In this document: in pieces, positions 25,906-36,711 of the stretch | How the letters are laid out: each line of letters opens with the position of its first letter | How positions within the stretch are numbered: position 1 is the stretch's first letter | Assembly (NCBI GenBank): GCA_029255685.2 | Contig: CM055311.2 | Location: forward strand, 18,622,952 to 18,686,951 | Reading direction: 5' to 3' | Source of the DNA: Silene conica | Lineage: Eukaryota; Streptophyta; Magnoliopsida; Caryophyllales; Caryophyllaceae | DNA length: 64,000 bases | Program-made: the position numbers and the translations under genes | Notes under the pieces: generated by a model | The model's database searches: none | The model's input: only the letters and a program-made list of their open reading frames with translations | What the model was told of the DNA's origin: nothing

Positions 25906-26322
25906 ATGGAAAGTAATTGATAAAGAGAATTACACTGATGAACGATATTGGAATACCCTTTCAAGTACCCAAGAATTATCGCAAAAAAACAGCTAGAAAA
26001 ACAATTCTACCCAAAAATATAATCTAAAGTAGGTTTAGTCCTTAAAATACTATGATTTCGCTCCAACCAGATACAAGTCTTGCAACAGTCTGATTCAGAG
26101 TTTATCATAGGGACCTCTAAAATTTGTAAGGAACGACACAAAACTGCCGCTGGTGACTAGGAATCTAGGATGTTCTTGGTTTGGTCCGAGGTATCCCGTT
26201 ATACATTACTTAAGCTAGTTATCCACTCGTTTGATCTATTAGGAAGTAACTGCATCCCATTCTTGGTTGCTAGTTGTCTGATAATATACAAGCATGATGA
26301 TGGTTGTTTAGCTTGTGGCAAG
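25906..26322 (-). other. Probable 3' UTR and spacer downstream of the WRKY gene
   Basis: No gene seen. It lies directly downstream of the WRKY stop codon on the minus strand and probably includes its 3' UTR. Confidence 0.45.
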
Positions 26323-28015
26323 CTAAGGATATGCTTGGTTGCCATATAGGAAAGGTGGGTTAAATTCCAATTGTTCAAGTGAGTAATCTAAACCAATTAT
26401 TGGGGAGTTTGTCCCTGAAGTATTGGCTGAAAAGATCTCCGCAAAATCGGATTCAGAATGTTGTCCGTGGTGGACCCCGCCAAAGGGGCTCATATTGCAG
26501 GGTGATGTGGAAAAGTAATTTGATGTTGAGGTAGCAGGTGATACTGTGAATGACGGTGGAAAACTGCTGTAAAAATTATCATTGGTTGTTGACGGGGTAA
26601 AGGTGTGATTTTCATACACTGATCCATTCGTAGGGAAGGGAAGGTCCACCTCTTGATTTTCTAGGTTTTGTATATCTATACTTAACCCGGTCTGAAAATT
26701 CAAGAGCATATCAGAATGCTGTTGGTATACTGTGATAGGAAACTGGTTTTGTTTCATGCGTTCTTGTTTTTCAGGTGATGTTGGTGCAGATTTGGAGCGT
26801 GGGGCACATGTATGAGTTCCTTTATAGGTGATGTCGAACAGCGAGGGGTCTTCATCATTTCGTTGAACTTGCTTGACAGCACAACATCCTTGGAGTGTAC
26901 GGTATGTGCATCTGTAATAGCTTCTGCAGGCAAATTATAATATTGATGTTAGCTTATTTCATTAATGTTCTTTCTATTTTATGGAGTTACAATTAAGATC
27001 CTTTTCTAAACTTCTACATCTAATCGAAAGTCACCCCCTACTTAAGACACCATAGAAAAACTGAAAAGAATAGCTACCAGATGTGATAGGTTGGTAGGTA
27101 AACTTCCTGTCCATCGATAAGGCCTCCTCCTACCTTTTGATCTAAACGGGTCTACTGATATACAGATTTAATATTTTATCGGGTCTATAATGATCCTGGA
27201 TTAAAACTAAGACGGATTAACGAGCTAGCTCTCTCTTGACTATTCGCCTGACTTCTTTGGCTGCTTTCTACTAGTAGTACTTTGTGTGTACTATAAGGAC
27301 TAGTAAACCTTTTTGTAAGGTGAAGTTCAGGACTAATGATCCGTCTGATAGAATTTTCGGGAATGGATTGCCTGCTTACAAATTTAGCTACTCTGGTTAC
27401 ATGCAAACAAGAATGACAGTCTCACCTAGGATATTTGGCTCCCAAGATATCCTTCTGACCATACTTCCTCCAGCTGTGACCATCATGAGGAGGTCCTTCG
27501 ACCGCATTGTCATCATTTGCTTTCACTTGGTCTGTCCAACTGGGCATCTTCTTTCTGCAACAAATACCCCAAAAGAGAGATTAATACAGTGCATTTAGGC
27601 AAATGCATAGGTTTAGCTAACAACTGTATTACTTTTGGTATCGCAAAGTATAGAATTATCAATCATACCTCTTTTTAGAGAACTCTTTGGTACTATCCTG
27701 TTGATTGGCATACCCTTGGTTCAAATCTTCGCTACTCTTAGGACTTCCAACCACCGAAATGGGCGAGGCAGGAATGGTGGATGATGGTACTACATTCTGG
27801 TAAGACTGTTCCATTGAGCCGCTCCATTTCAAAATCAAAAGCGCCTTCTCAAAGGAGGCATGAATTTTTTCAGCCAGCATTCCCGAACCTCCTTGCACAC
27901 CCATATGAGCTTTAAGCTGGTTCGCTAGCTCCATCCCTTGAGTCAGCTCAGTAACCAATGTATCTTGCTCATAGTTACCGCACCCACTTAGATTCATCCT
28001 TCCCGTATCAGACAC
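26323..28015 (-). CDS. Group III WRKY transcription factor, 3 exons
   Basis: Exons 27669-28015, 27426-27554 and 26323-26923 (minus strand) join in frame to 358 aa. The DNA-binding domain has WRKYGQK at about 144-150. A C2HC zinc finger follows with Cys164-X7-Cys172-X23-His196-X-Cys198, the group III signature. The second intron falls right after the PR that follows the heptad, a classical WRKY intron site. The N-terminus (ELTQGMELANQLKAH, FEKALLILKWSG) matches the leucine-rich helix of the WRKY30/41/46/53 subgroup. The C-terminal half is Ser/Thr/Asn/Pro-rich with acidic patches, as in an activation domain. Members act in the nucleus in defence and senescence, binding TTGAC W-boxes. The orthologue is not assigned. 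Confidence 0.95.
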
Positions 28016-28078
28016 CCAACTCGTCGTAGTATTTACTTACAATTGTCTTGTTGCATGTATTTGTTCGGGTTTATGTGG

Positions 28079-28100
28079 AAGTTATATATATATATATCTC
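28079..28100 (-). promoter_or_regulatory. Possible TATA region of the WRKY gene
   Basis: A TATATATATATATAT run lies 65-85 bp upstream of the WRKY ATG, placed to serve as a TATA box with a short 5' leader. Simple repeats make this uncertain. Confidence 0.45.
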
Positions 28101-28168
28101 TGTGAAGAAGAATGAGTTGAGTTAAGAGATTTGAAATGAAGTGGGTTATATAGGAAGTATAGAAAAGT

Positions 28169-28361
28169 TTGACTGGAAAAATGAGATGTTGACTTAACAG
28201 TAATTAGGATACAAAATTAGTATAAATCAACAAAAGACTAGTCTATGGTCAATGGAAAAAAATGGAGTATCAAAGGGGATACAAAAAAAGAGTGAAGAGG
28301 TCTTCAGTGCTGACTTGTTCAAACTTGGTATATTATTTATTCCTGGATTATGATTGGTCAA
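28169..28361 (-). promoter_or_regulatory. Cluster of four W-boxes upstream of the WRKY gene
   Basis: TTGACT at 28169-28174 and 28189-28194, and GGTCAA (TTGACC on the minus strand) at 28247-28252 and 28356-28361. They lie about 155-345 bp upstream of the ATG. W-boxes are the binding sites of WRKY proteins, so the cluster suggests auto- or cross-regulation by WRKY factors, which is common in group III. Confidence 0.6.
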
Positions 28362-29245
28362 AATTATTAGATGATGATTATTTATGTTCACTAATACTTT
28401 GACACTAAGATACATTTGGACCCCTCTCTCCCTCTCTTTCTTCTCTTTGTTTCCGCGTTCTTTTTTGTTGTTTCTAAGCTTTCTAGAATTGTTTACCTTT
28501 ATTTATCACTTTTTTGTACAACCAACTTACTCACTTACTTACTTGGCTGTGGAATCAGATTGGTCTTTTTTGCCATTATTAGCTGATTACTACTCATTAC
28601 TGATGTCTAGTTGGACTTCTTCTAACTTTGCTATTTACAAGATTTCGGAGAGTACGAACAAGTAATAAAAGAAACTAAAGTTTTAAAAATTCGGAAATTT
28701 CAACTAAAATTTTCATTTTTTTAGGGTGAGCGTCTTTGTTAGCCCTGCTGCTTGAGAGACTTTGTTGCGCCATTGTATGTTGGTTTAGAATGTTTGAGTA
28801 AAGCGTGACATGAGAGTACAACATATTAATCTATGATCTACAAAGCTTTCTACAAGTGTTTGTAAATTCTACACTGCTTGTTTGAACATGTAATGATTTT
28901 CAGCCGCAACATATAACATTATAACTCTAAGAAACTTGCTATAAAGTTTGGAGCATTTTGGGAATAAGATGGGTGAAGTAAAGAAGCAACCCAAGAACAC
29001 CCAAGGTAATTTACGATGATGTTTATTGTAACCTGTGAATTCATTACTTGTCACCCTCGACTGTCCTACTTCAGATTCAAAAGCTGGGAAATATCTATGA
29101 ATTGGAGACCTTGAAACAAATTTATGGAACATGATTCTCTACATTATTTTTCTTTTGTCCATTTTCTCTCAAAAAAAGTCATTAACATTTTCGTTCTTAA
29201 TTCATTTTCGTTGAGAAGTTAAATCAGTCCATTTCGAGTATGTGA
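28362..29245. other. Intergenic sequence, no secure gene
   Basis: AT-rich spacer. One minus-strand frame of 87 codons (28869-29132), starting MFHKFVSRSPIHRYFP, has a non-repetitive, protein-like composition. It has no recognised domain and no visible partner exon. I leave it unannotated as a gene. Confidence 0.4.
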
Positions 29246-29344
29246 TAAGGGTAAAACTATTGCTAGTCTTGAGACAAAATTTTAGGAAGTCTTAACACAA
29301 GACTTACTCAAAACTACAAATAATCTACCAAAGTCTTGAGTTAA

Positions 29345-31160
29345 TGTAAAACCCCTCGTCGCAGCGGAAAGTAAAACATACAAACATGCCAAAATTTACG
29401 CGGAATTTAAACTTTAACATGCATGATAAACGAGGTGAATTAAAACAAAACTGTGCAAACTGATATAAACCAAAACATAGATAAGTATAACAGTCTAAGT
29501 ATGAAAAGCATAAGTACAAAACAACCTGGGATGACACATCCCTATAGGCACTCAAGTATGAAAACCAAAACGTCTAGGTCTAGCTACACGATAAGAAAGG
29601 TAAGTCAATGATGAACAACGGATCATCGCTCGCTAGCCTCCAAAGTAACCCATCAGCTAATCCAACCTGTCATGTACCTACATACATGTAAACATGTACG
29701 TCACAATCAGTGGAGAGTGACTAGAGTTCTCCTAGCCACCTATTATTAACGACACGTAACACATAAAGCATCCAACATACTCCAACATTTATAACATGTG
29801 AAGCATAAATATAATCAATATCTCAATCTCATATCAACATGCAATACTTGCAAAGGCTCTCAACTAACTTCGGAAACTATTTGGAAGGAGAGTCGGTTTC
29901 CCTTCCGGTTGCCCGACCGGGGGGTCAATTAAGTGTTGTTTAGAGGTCTACAAGTTAGGACTAAGGACTTGGTTGTAGTACATATCGGAATATGTCTGAG
30001 TTGCGACCGCTAGAGTATGATATGTACTGATGTTTGATGCGTGTCAAGTTATGGTCTGAGTTGCGATCCTCTAGTTTGACACGTGAGTGTTTGTGGCGTG
30101 ACGGCCTAGTCTGAGTTGCGACGTGCGGTCCGTCTCGTGTATGGATGATGCGGTAGGATTATGTTTGAGTTGCGACCCCTGTTCTACCGTGAGTTTGTTT
30201 GACCGTAGTGGGTTGGGTCTGAGTAGGGATCCCGATTTCATTACGAAGAGTAATGATTCTGACTGAGTTGCATTATGACCCATTATTAGCTGATTGGTAT
30301 CCATCCGTGCCTGAGTTGCGGCTACGGGTGTATGCTTGCTGATTGTGTACCAAGTTTACCCTAGTTGGGGTGTGACTTGGGCACTGCTGTTTGTATCTAG
30401 TTCTTGCCTGAGTTGCGGTAGGTTCTAGGTATTGTTGTTTTGCATCTGTTTGCCTGAGTTGGGGTACAGTGTCAGGTGTTGTTGATTGTTTGTGTTAGAT
30501 AGAGTGTTATTGATTTTAGAACAGTTCATCCAAGGCATTGGATGATTCTTAGTCTGGTTTCGTAAATGGTTTGGATTGAAAGACCCCGGCCGGGCAACCG
30601 GAAGGGAACCCGACTCTCCTTCCAAATAGTTTCCGAAGTTAGTTGAGAGCCTTTGCAAATATTGCATGTTGATATGAGATTGAGATATTGATTATATTTA
30701 TGTTTCACATGTTATAAATGCTGGAGTATGTTGGATGTTTTATATGTTACGTGTCGTTAACAATAGGTGGCTAGGAGAACTCTAGTCACTCTCCACTGAT
30801 TGTGACGTACATGTTTACATGTATGTAGGTACATGATAGGTTGGATTAGCTGATGGGTTACTTTGGAGGCTAGCGAGCGATGATCCGTTGTTCATCATTG
30901 ACTTACCTTTCTTATCGTGTAGCTAGACCTAGACATTTTGGTTTTCATACTTGAGTGCCTGTAGGGATGTGTCATCCCGGGCTGTTTTGTATTTATACTT
31001 TTCATACTAGACTGTTATACTTATCTATATTTTGGTTTATATCAGTTTGTACAGTTTTGTTTCAATTCACCTCGTTTATCATGCATGTTAAAGTTTAAAT
31101 TCCGCGCAAATTTTGGCATGTTTGTATGTTTTACTTTTCGCCGCAACGAGGGGTTTTACA
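29345..31160. mobile_element. Foldback element with 580-bp inverted arms
   Basis: The left arm, 29345 to about 29934, starts TGTAAAACCCCTCG. The right arm, from about 30581 to 31160, is its reverse complement with scattered differences and ends CGAGGGGTTTTACA. The core between the arms is non-coding and holds an array of small hairpins. No transposase frame is present. Flanks share AAGTCTTG (29331-29338 and 31163-31170), a possible 8-9-bp duplication, but that word is common locally, so class (Mutator-like foldback or paired LTR-like ends) is not settled. An outer TIR-like pair, AGGGTAAAA near 29250 and TTTTACCCT near 31415, suggests it sits inside an older element. Confidence 0.85.
29977..30469 (+). 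repeat. Array of about ten hairpins with a shared loop motif
   Basis: Successive inverted repeats have unrelated stems but share a loop CTGAGTTGCG or close variant. Clear stems: AGTACATATC (29977) with GATATGTACT (30019); CGTGTCAA (30040) with TTGACACG (30076); CGGTAG (30151) with CTACCG (30184); GTATCCATCCGT (30297) with ACGGGTGTATGC (30324, wobble pairs); CCAAGT (30350) with ACTTGG (30375); TATCTAGTTCTTGCC (30394) with GGTAGGTTCTAGGTA (30417). Weaker ones lie at 30096, 30204, 30251 and 30446. A separate perfect hairpin TCATCCAA/TTGGATGA (30526-30545) lacks the loop motif. Confidence 0.8.
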
Positions 31161-31450
31161 GTAAGTCTTGGAAATTCAATACTCAACTTAAGACTTTGGT
31201 TAAGTCTTGACCCCACTTTCTAATTAAATTATCCAATGTGTAGTTGTCATGTGTCATTTTTTTTGTGTGTAAAAAGTAGTGTAAAAAAGTAAAGTCTGAG
31301 GTGAGTCCGACTAACGTATAAAGTCTGAGGTGAGTCTGAACAACAAAGAAATAATAAAAGTTAATGAAAAGCTAATGTGGCACAGTTTTAAAACTTTGAA
31401 AAGTCTTGGGATAATTTTACCCTAAGTTGGTTTGAATGTCATTTCATTAA

Positions 31451-32337
31451 GTATGTGTTTGACCAAGTTTAAAAAAGTGTGTTTCTCAAAATCAGAAGCT
31501 GTGCCGAACACTCAGTTTTTGAGAAATAAAAACTGTTTTTCTAAAGCTCAAAACCACTTTTACCCCAAAAAACAGAAGCAGCCATTTGTTGTTTCTGTTT
31601 CTATTTATTCCAAAATCAACAAATATAACTTCCTTTGTTTTTATGATTCTCTTATGACATATGCTGCATTTTTTTTGATAAATTATTATTTAAACGCATG
31701 ACGTTCGTTACAGTAAATTATTTTTGCTACATTTGTCAATTTTTGTTAATAAACAAAATTTATGATCTTTTATGTTAATTTGTAACATTATACATACGAT
31801 AAAATACATATTTATATTATAGTATTATAAGAATGGATACTAATTAAAATATCATAAGTATCAAGAAAAGATTAAAAAAACATGAAAGAAAAAGGTCACA
31901 TTCTTTATGCATAAACCAGATTTGCAATAAATTAGACTATACTAATTACGGAAATTATTGTGTGTCACAATTGTATGGAGTGAGACTGCGAGAGACACAA
32001 AGTGAGCATTTTACGATAAATAGTAATTACATTTTTTTGTTAAAAAATGACTACTAATAAAAATTAGCCACTTTATAAAAAAATTGTCATTTTTTAACAC
32101 AAAATGACATAAATGATGACTTTTAGATTAATCGTACTATACAACAGTCTTATAATATAATTTACAGTATAGTATAATCGTACCTATTTCATTTATCTAT
32201 GATTGATTCTATATTTCTATTTTGATGGAAAATATATTTATAGATCAATAAATGAAGAAAAAAACTAAAACAAGTAAATTAGGTCAAACACTAAAATTCA
32301 TCTAAAACAATTATTATAAACTTAACCAAACATACTC
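31451..32337. mobile_element. Tourist-like element
   Basis: 887 bp starting GTATGTGTTTGACC and ending AACCAAACATACTC, flanked by TAA on both sides (31448-31450 and 32338-32340). The subterminal regions also mirror each other (AAAAAGTGT and AAACACTTTTT). No transposase frame. The interior at 31880-32200 may hold a further insert. Confidence 0.7.
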
Positions 32338-32541
32338 TAATTTTTAATAAAAACACTTTTTCAAACATACACTTTTTCACTAGAACCATGTTCTTTTGGA
32401 TTGAAACCTTTTGTATCGAACTAAACTCAATGACGTTGAACTGAACAGAATAAAATTAAAGTGCGCTAAAATTAAGTACAAAAGAATGAAGCAAACCCAG
32501 TCAAAATAACTCAACTCACTCGCACCCGACCTAAATATTTA

Positions 32542-32836
32542 CTCCCTCCTATTCTCAATAACTGTCCCATTATCCATTTCCGTCTATTCACATAAATGTC
32601 CCATTGTCTATTTTTGGTAAATGTTTACACTTATTTTAATCACTTTAATTCACAACAATACCCCACTTTACCCTACAACATTACTTATTTTAATCACCTC
32701 TACTCACAATAATAATCAATAATACATTCTCTCTCTCCAATCTTCTCACCCCACACATTACTTTACATTAAACAAATAAATTCCTTAATTCCCGTACCCA
32801 ACCCGAAATGGGACAGTTATTGGGAATAGGAGGGAG
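32542..32836. mobile_element. Stowaway MITE
   Basis: 295 bp between TA dinucleotides. The left end CTCCCTCCTATTCTCAATAA and right end TTATTGGGAATAGGAGGGAG are near-perfect inverted repeats. This is the standard Tc1/mariner-derived Stowaway signature. Confidence 0.92.
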
Positions 32837-34352
32837 TATTATTTATGAATAACTTATTACTACACACCCAAAAATGATCCACCTGGTAGTTACTCAAGCT
32901 ACACCTAGGCGTAATTGACTTGTTCGCCAAGTGTAGATACAATCCTACAAAGCAGCAAGTGATAACGTAATTCTACCAAATAATTTCGTCTAAAAGATGC
33001 ATTTATTATCTTTTATGTATTACTTTTAAAGGTCTTGTGAGTTGTGACTATCCAGTATCCATCACAATTATTCCCAAGTGATTGTGTCATTTGCTGAGCG
33101 TATGATCATCACCTTCATACATATATTTAATATTTAATATTTAATACGTAGTATCATATAATTCACGTCTCTAATGATGACCTAATCCTATGATGTTGAA
33201 TGTTATTTAGCATAACATCTGAGACTTTTGACCCTTTTAAGCATACCATATACTAGTAAAGCATGTTATGACGATTCATTTTAAACTCAATTTAAAACCT
33301 GATAACATTCTTCTATAGTTCTATATTCATCATATCATGGCCTTTAAACAAATTCGCTTATTTGACTGCCGATAGCCTCAATAATCCTCCTTTTTTATTT
33401 TTGCCTCATTTACATAGAAAAAAAGAGTATCGAGAGTGTTTACAGTTTACACGGTACAATATTTCCAAGGTCACGTCTTAATCGGTTGAGTAATGATGTA
33501 ATTGCCAACAATTCCTGTGTTGAGCACATATTATAACCTTAAAATCCTAACTTATAAAGATTATTTTGACGATCGCGTCAAAGTTGAATTAAAATTGCTG
33601 ACACCAACTTTAGATACAGATGGAATGTTGAGACAAATAACTAATTTTAAATGTTATATTGTGCAACATGATTCACATACAATGAGTAGAAAGAGACCCA
33701 TAAGACAAATGAAGAATTAAGCTCTGAATGAAAAAGTAGATTACCAATTCAATGCGAATGTTTTTGAAAACTTGTTACAGCTTGTACGCTTTGATACAAC
33801 GGAATCCACATCATCAGGCTAAATACGGAGTATCAGACGGTTTCCATGCAACAAGCTCCTACTGTAACAGTATGGAACTGCAAACTCACCCAAAATACAC
33901 AACATTAAAACTAGCTGGTATAGATAAGAGTCGCTAGGGCTGAATCTACGATCAGGTTGAGTTCCGTCATTATAAAAACACATTCCTAAAGGATCCTTTT
34001 ATACCCACCACTTTCCCCTGATAGTGAATACTGAATAATATACAAGAGTCGAGAGAAAGATACAGAGCACATACCTAACTGTAGTTGATGAGTGACTCAG
34101 AATCTTCTTTGTCATCTCAAGAATATGTTCCAGGTTGAGACGTGATCATATGTAGAAGTCTTAACAAAGTTCCGCTTATCAATCTGGGAAAATATGCTCC
34201 TAATCAGTATACGGTTCACCAAAAGATCCAGAGCAGAAAAAAACCTGCTTTTGCCTGAGACACGGCAGTGAAGTTGAATAGCAACACAAGACAATTTATT
34301 TCGACTTCTGGAACAAATCAGCCCTCACCTCATGTGGTACATATTTTTCACC
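32837..34352. other. Spacer without a recognised gene
   Basis: AT-rich; frames of 60-72 codons near 33502, 33752 and 34112 show no domain, repeat or splice context that I can support. I see nothing definite here. Confidence 0.4.
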
Positions 34353-34360
34353 GTCTGAAC

Positions 34361-34895
34361 TAGAGGCGGCAATCATTGACACGACCCGAAAACACGACAC
34401 GAACCCGACACGAAATTAGCGGGTTCGGGTCAAGTTCTTTCAACCCGTTTACGTAATTGGGTTGACACAAACACGACTCGAACTTATATGGGTCGGGTTC
34501 GGATTGGGGTCTTGCGACACGAACCCGACACGAATAACCCATTAATTTAAATAGGTTATGATATATCCATCTAAATGGGTTATATTCGGGTTATGTTATT
34601 TTGAATTTGAAATAAGATATGAAAATTGTCTATTCTTGCTGTAAATTTTAATTTTGAATGCATTATATTTATATGGGTTGGATGCGTTAAACGGATTTAA
34701 TGGGTCGAAATTGATCTGTTAAAACTTAAATGGGTTACACAAGTCGGGTTGGGTTATTGAAAAAATAAATGGGTTGGGTTAGGGTTGATGCATCTGACCC
34801 GTTTATCTAATTGGGTCGGGTTAAGGTTGAGGGGGTCATGACCCATTTAATGGTGACACGAACACGAACCCGACACGACCTGTTTGCCAGGTCTA
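34361..34895. mobile_element. hAT-type MITE rich in GACACGACCC-like repeats
   Basis: 535 bp with ends TAGAGGCGGCAATCA and TGTTTGCCAGGTCTA (imperfect inverted repeats). Flanked by GTCTGAAC (34353-34360) and ATCAGAAC (34896-34903), an 8-bp duplication with two mismatches. The interior is full of ACACGAACCCGACACGA and its complement GGGTCGGGTT, giving a foldback. Confidence 0.75.
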
Positions 34896-35026
34896 ATCAG
34901 AACCATCAGCACAGAAGATTAGTTCAAAATACACGGAGCACCGAAAAAAGCGACCTGTTTGCCAGGTCTAATCAGAACCATCAGCACAGAAGATTAGTTC
35001 AAAATACACGGAGCACCGAAAAAAGC
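34876..35026. repeat. Perfect 75-bp tandem duplication
   Basis: 34876-34950 and 34951-35025 look identical. The unit contains the last 20 bp of the hAT MITE, its target duplication and 48 bp of flank, so the duplication arose after the MITE inserted. Confidence 0.93.
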
Positions 35027-36139
35027 AAAATATAAACTAAATAATTTAGGTGGGTTCAATATTATTCCATTTCTAGAACTGTATAAGAGTAAGAGACAGC
35101 TCTCTTAAGTCTCATTAAACAAAGCAAGAAAGAAACTAGCAAATCAAATCGCAAGCAATTAAACCTAGCAAATGGGTCGACTAAGTCGAGTGCGGGTCGA
35201 ATCAGTTCAGGACGCGTCATTTCAGGTGTTGAGTTATCAAGTTATTTAGGTTTAATGGTCAATATGTGACAACAAACATTCAGGTCGGGTCTGCTGTCAA
35301 ATTCGGATCTTCTGTTTGGGTGCGAGCTTGGGTCGGGTCAGTTTTGTCAGGTTTTCAAGCTATGGCGTCAATGGAAGCAGCTTCTATGAGACAGGCAGAC
35401 AGCTAGGAATTTCATCCTTAATGGGCCATAGAACTTCCACTCATCCGAAAACTGGTCCAAGAATAGACTGGCCTGCCTATCCTGTTCTAACCTTCAAATC
35501 AAGCTTACAACTTGGTAAAACTAGAATGTTCAAAAAAAATTGATTGAACTCTTTGCTATGATTGTAAAATTTCATCTGACTGTTTTTTCCGAATCCAAAG
35601 TGCGAAACCAATTTAGTGCCCTACGAACCCTGTTCACTATAGGCAACGAACTTCGTACTCGAACTCCAAATTCTAGTCGACCGAATCCTGAACCATGTAA
35701 CCTTGGGAATGGATTTGCAAATAATGGTGTAACTAACTTAATGCTATTTTGAAAACATTCTACACAAAAAGTTCACCCAACTTAGCAAGGACCTCATCAA
35801 CACGGCTCATCCCCACCCTACAAAGTTTGAATCAAACAAAATAAAAGGGTATATGAGAGGAAAACTGAAGAATTGCCTGATGGAGATAATGGGGGTAGAT
35901 GCTTTTCTCACCTACAGAATATATTCTAATAGTGATAGGTCGACGTTTGCAATCCCTTGAAGCATTTTTTACTTTAAAATCAATTGCGTGAATAATAAGC
36001 ATCCAAGAAGTCGAGAAATGACATCAAATGCCTTCAGGAGTCGATCAGAATCATCTGATTTCGACAGTTGCAAGGAAGCAAAATTGGACAGGAAGTGCAC
36101 TAAAGCTTTTAAATGGAATTAATTATTCCAAACTCAGCA
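35027..36139. other. Spacer without a recognised gene
   Basis: Contains GGGTCG-rich patches at 35165-35345 that recall the neighbouring hAT MITE. Several frames of 60-75 codons have no supportable identity. Confidence 0.4.
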
Positions 36140-36229
36140 ACTATATAAGCATATCACACCTCTCCCTTGTTTTTCATCTAGCAAAACACATTAAGCAGTA
36201 AAGTAAACTCATTATCAAAATCAACAGCA
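36140..36229 (+). promoter_or_regulatory. Core promoter and leader of the small gene
   Basis: CTATATAAG at about 36142 lies about 85 bp before the ATG. A CT-rich, A-rich leader without upstream ATG follows. A good plant TATA arrangement. Confidence 0.6.
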
Positions 36230-36711
36230 ATGGCATACATGCAACGACCCGATGGAACAACCTACTACGAGTCCAAGACAGAAGTCATCCATGAGCCATA
36301 TGACTCATACTCATCTGGGTATCCACACCAACGCCATCACAAAGGCGTCGGAGGAGTTGTGGGAGAGGTTGTTGGGGCGATTGTGAAGAACATAATCCCT
36401 GGATCCCATGGCCGTCCCCATAATCACCAAGGTGAGGTTATCGAAAGGAGGGAAGAGCGCATCTGTGAGAACATGATCCCTGGATCCTATGGCCACCACC
36501 ATAACCACCCAGGTGGGATTATCGAAAGGAGGGAAGAGCGCATCTATGAGAATGACTATGGCTCATACGGAAGGGTATATTTTTATGTTTAAATCATATA
36601 TCTAATTATATTTCGGCTCCCTCCCACCTCCCTTATTTTCTGGGATTCTTCTGAAATTTTACATCTATTTTGCTAATAGTAACACGGTTACTTGTCTTGC
36701 AGGGCTACTAA
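36230..36711 (+). CDS. Small His/Gly/Glu-rich protein with internal 27-residue repeat, 2 exons
   Basis: Exons 36230-36574 and 36703-36711 give 117 aa ending SYGRGY; the donor is AGG-GTATAT and the acceptor CTTGCAG. The N-terminus MAYMQRPDGTTYYES is followed by a Gly/Val hydrophobic patch GVGGVVGEVVGAIVKNI (about 43-59). Two tandem 27-residue units follow, each with PGS, a His/Asn-rich HNH patch and the charged IERREERI. At DNA level this is an 81-bp tandem duplication at 36388 and 36469. I do not recognise the family. Size, composition and repeat resemble small stress-type hydrophilic proteins, but that is only resemblance. Confidence 0.7.
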
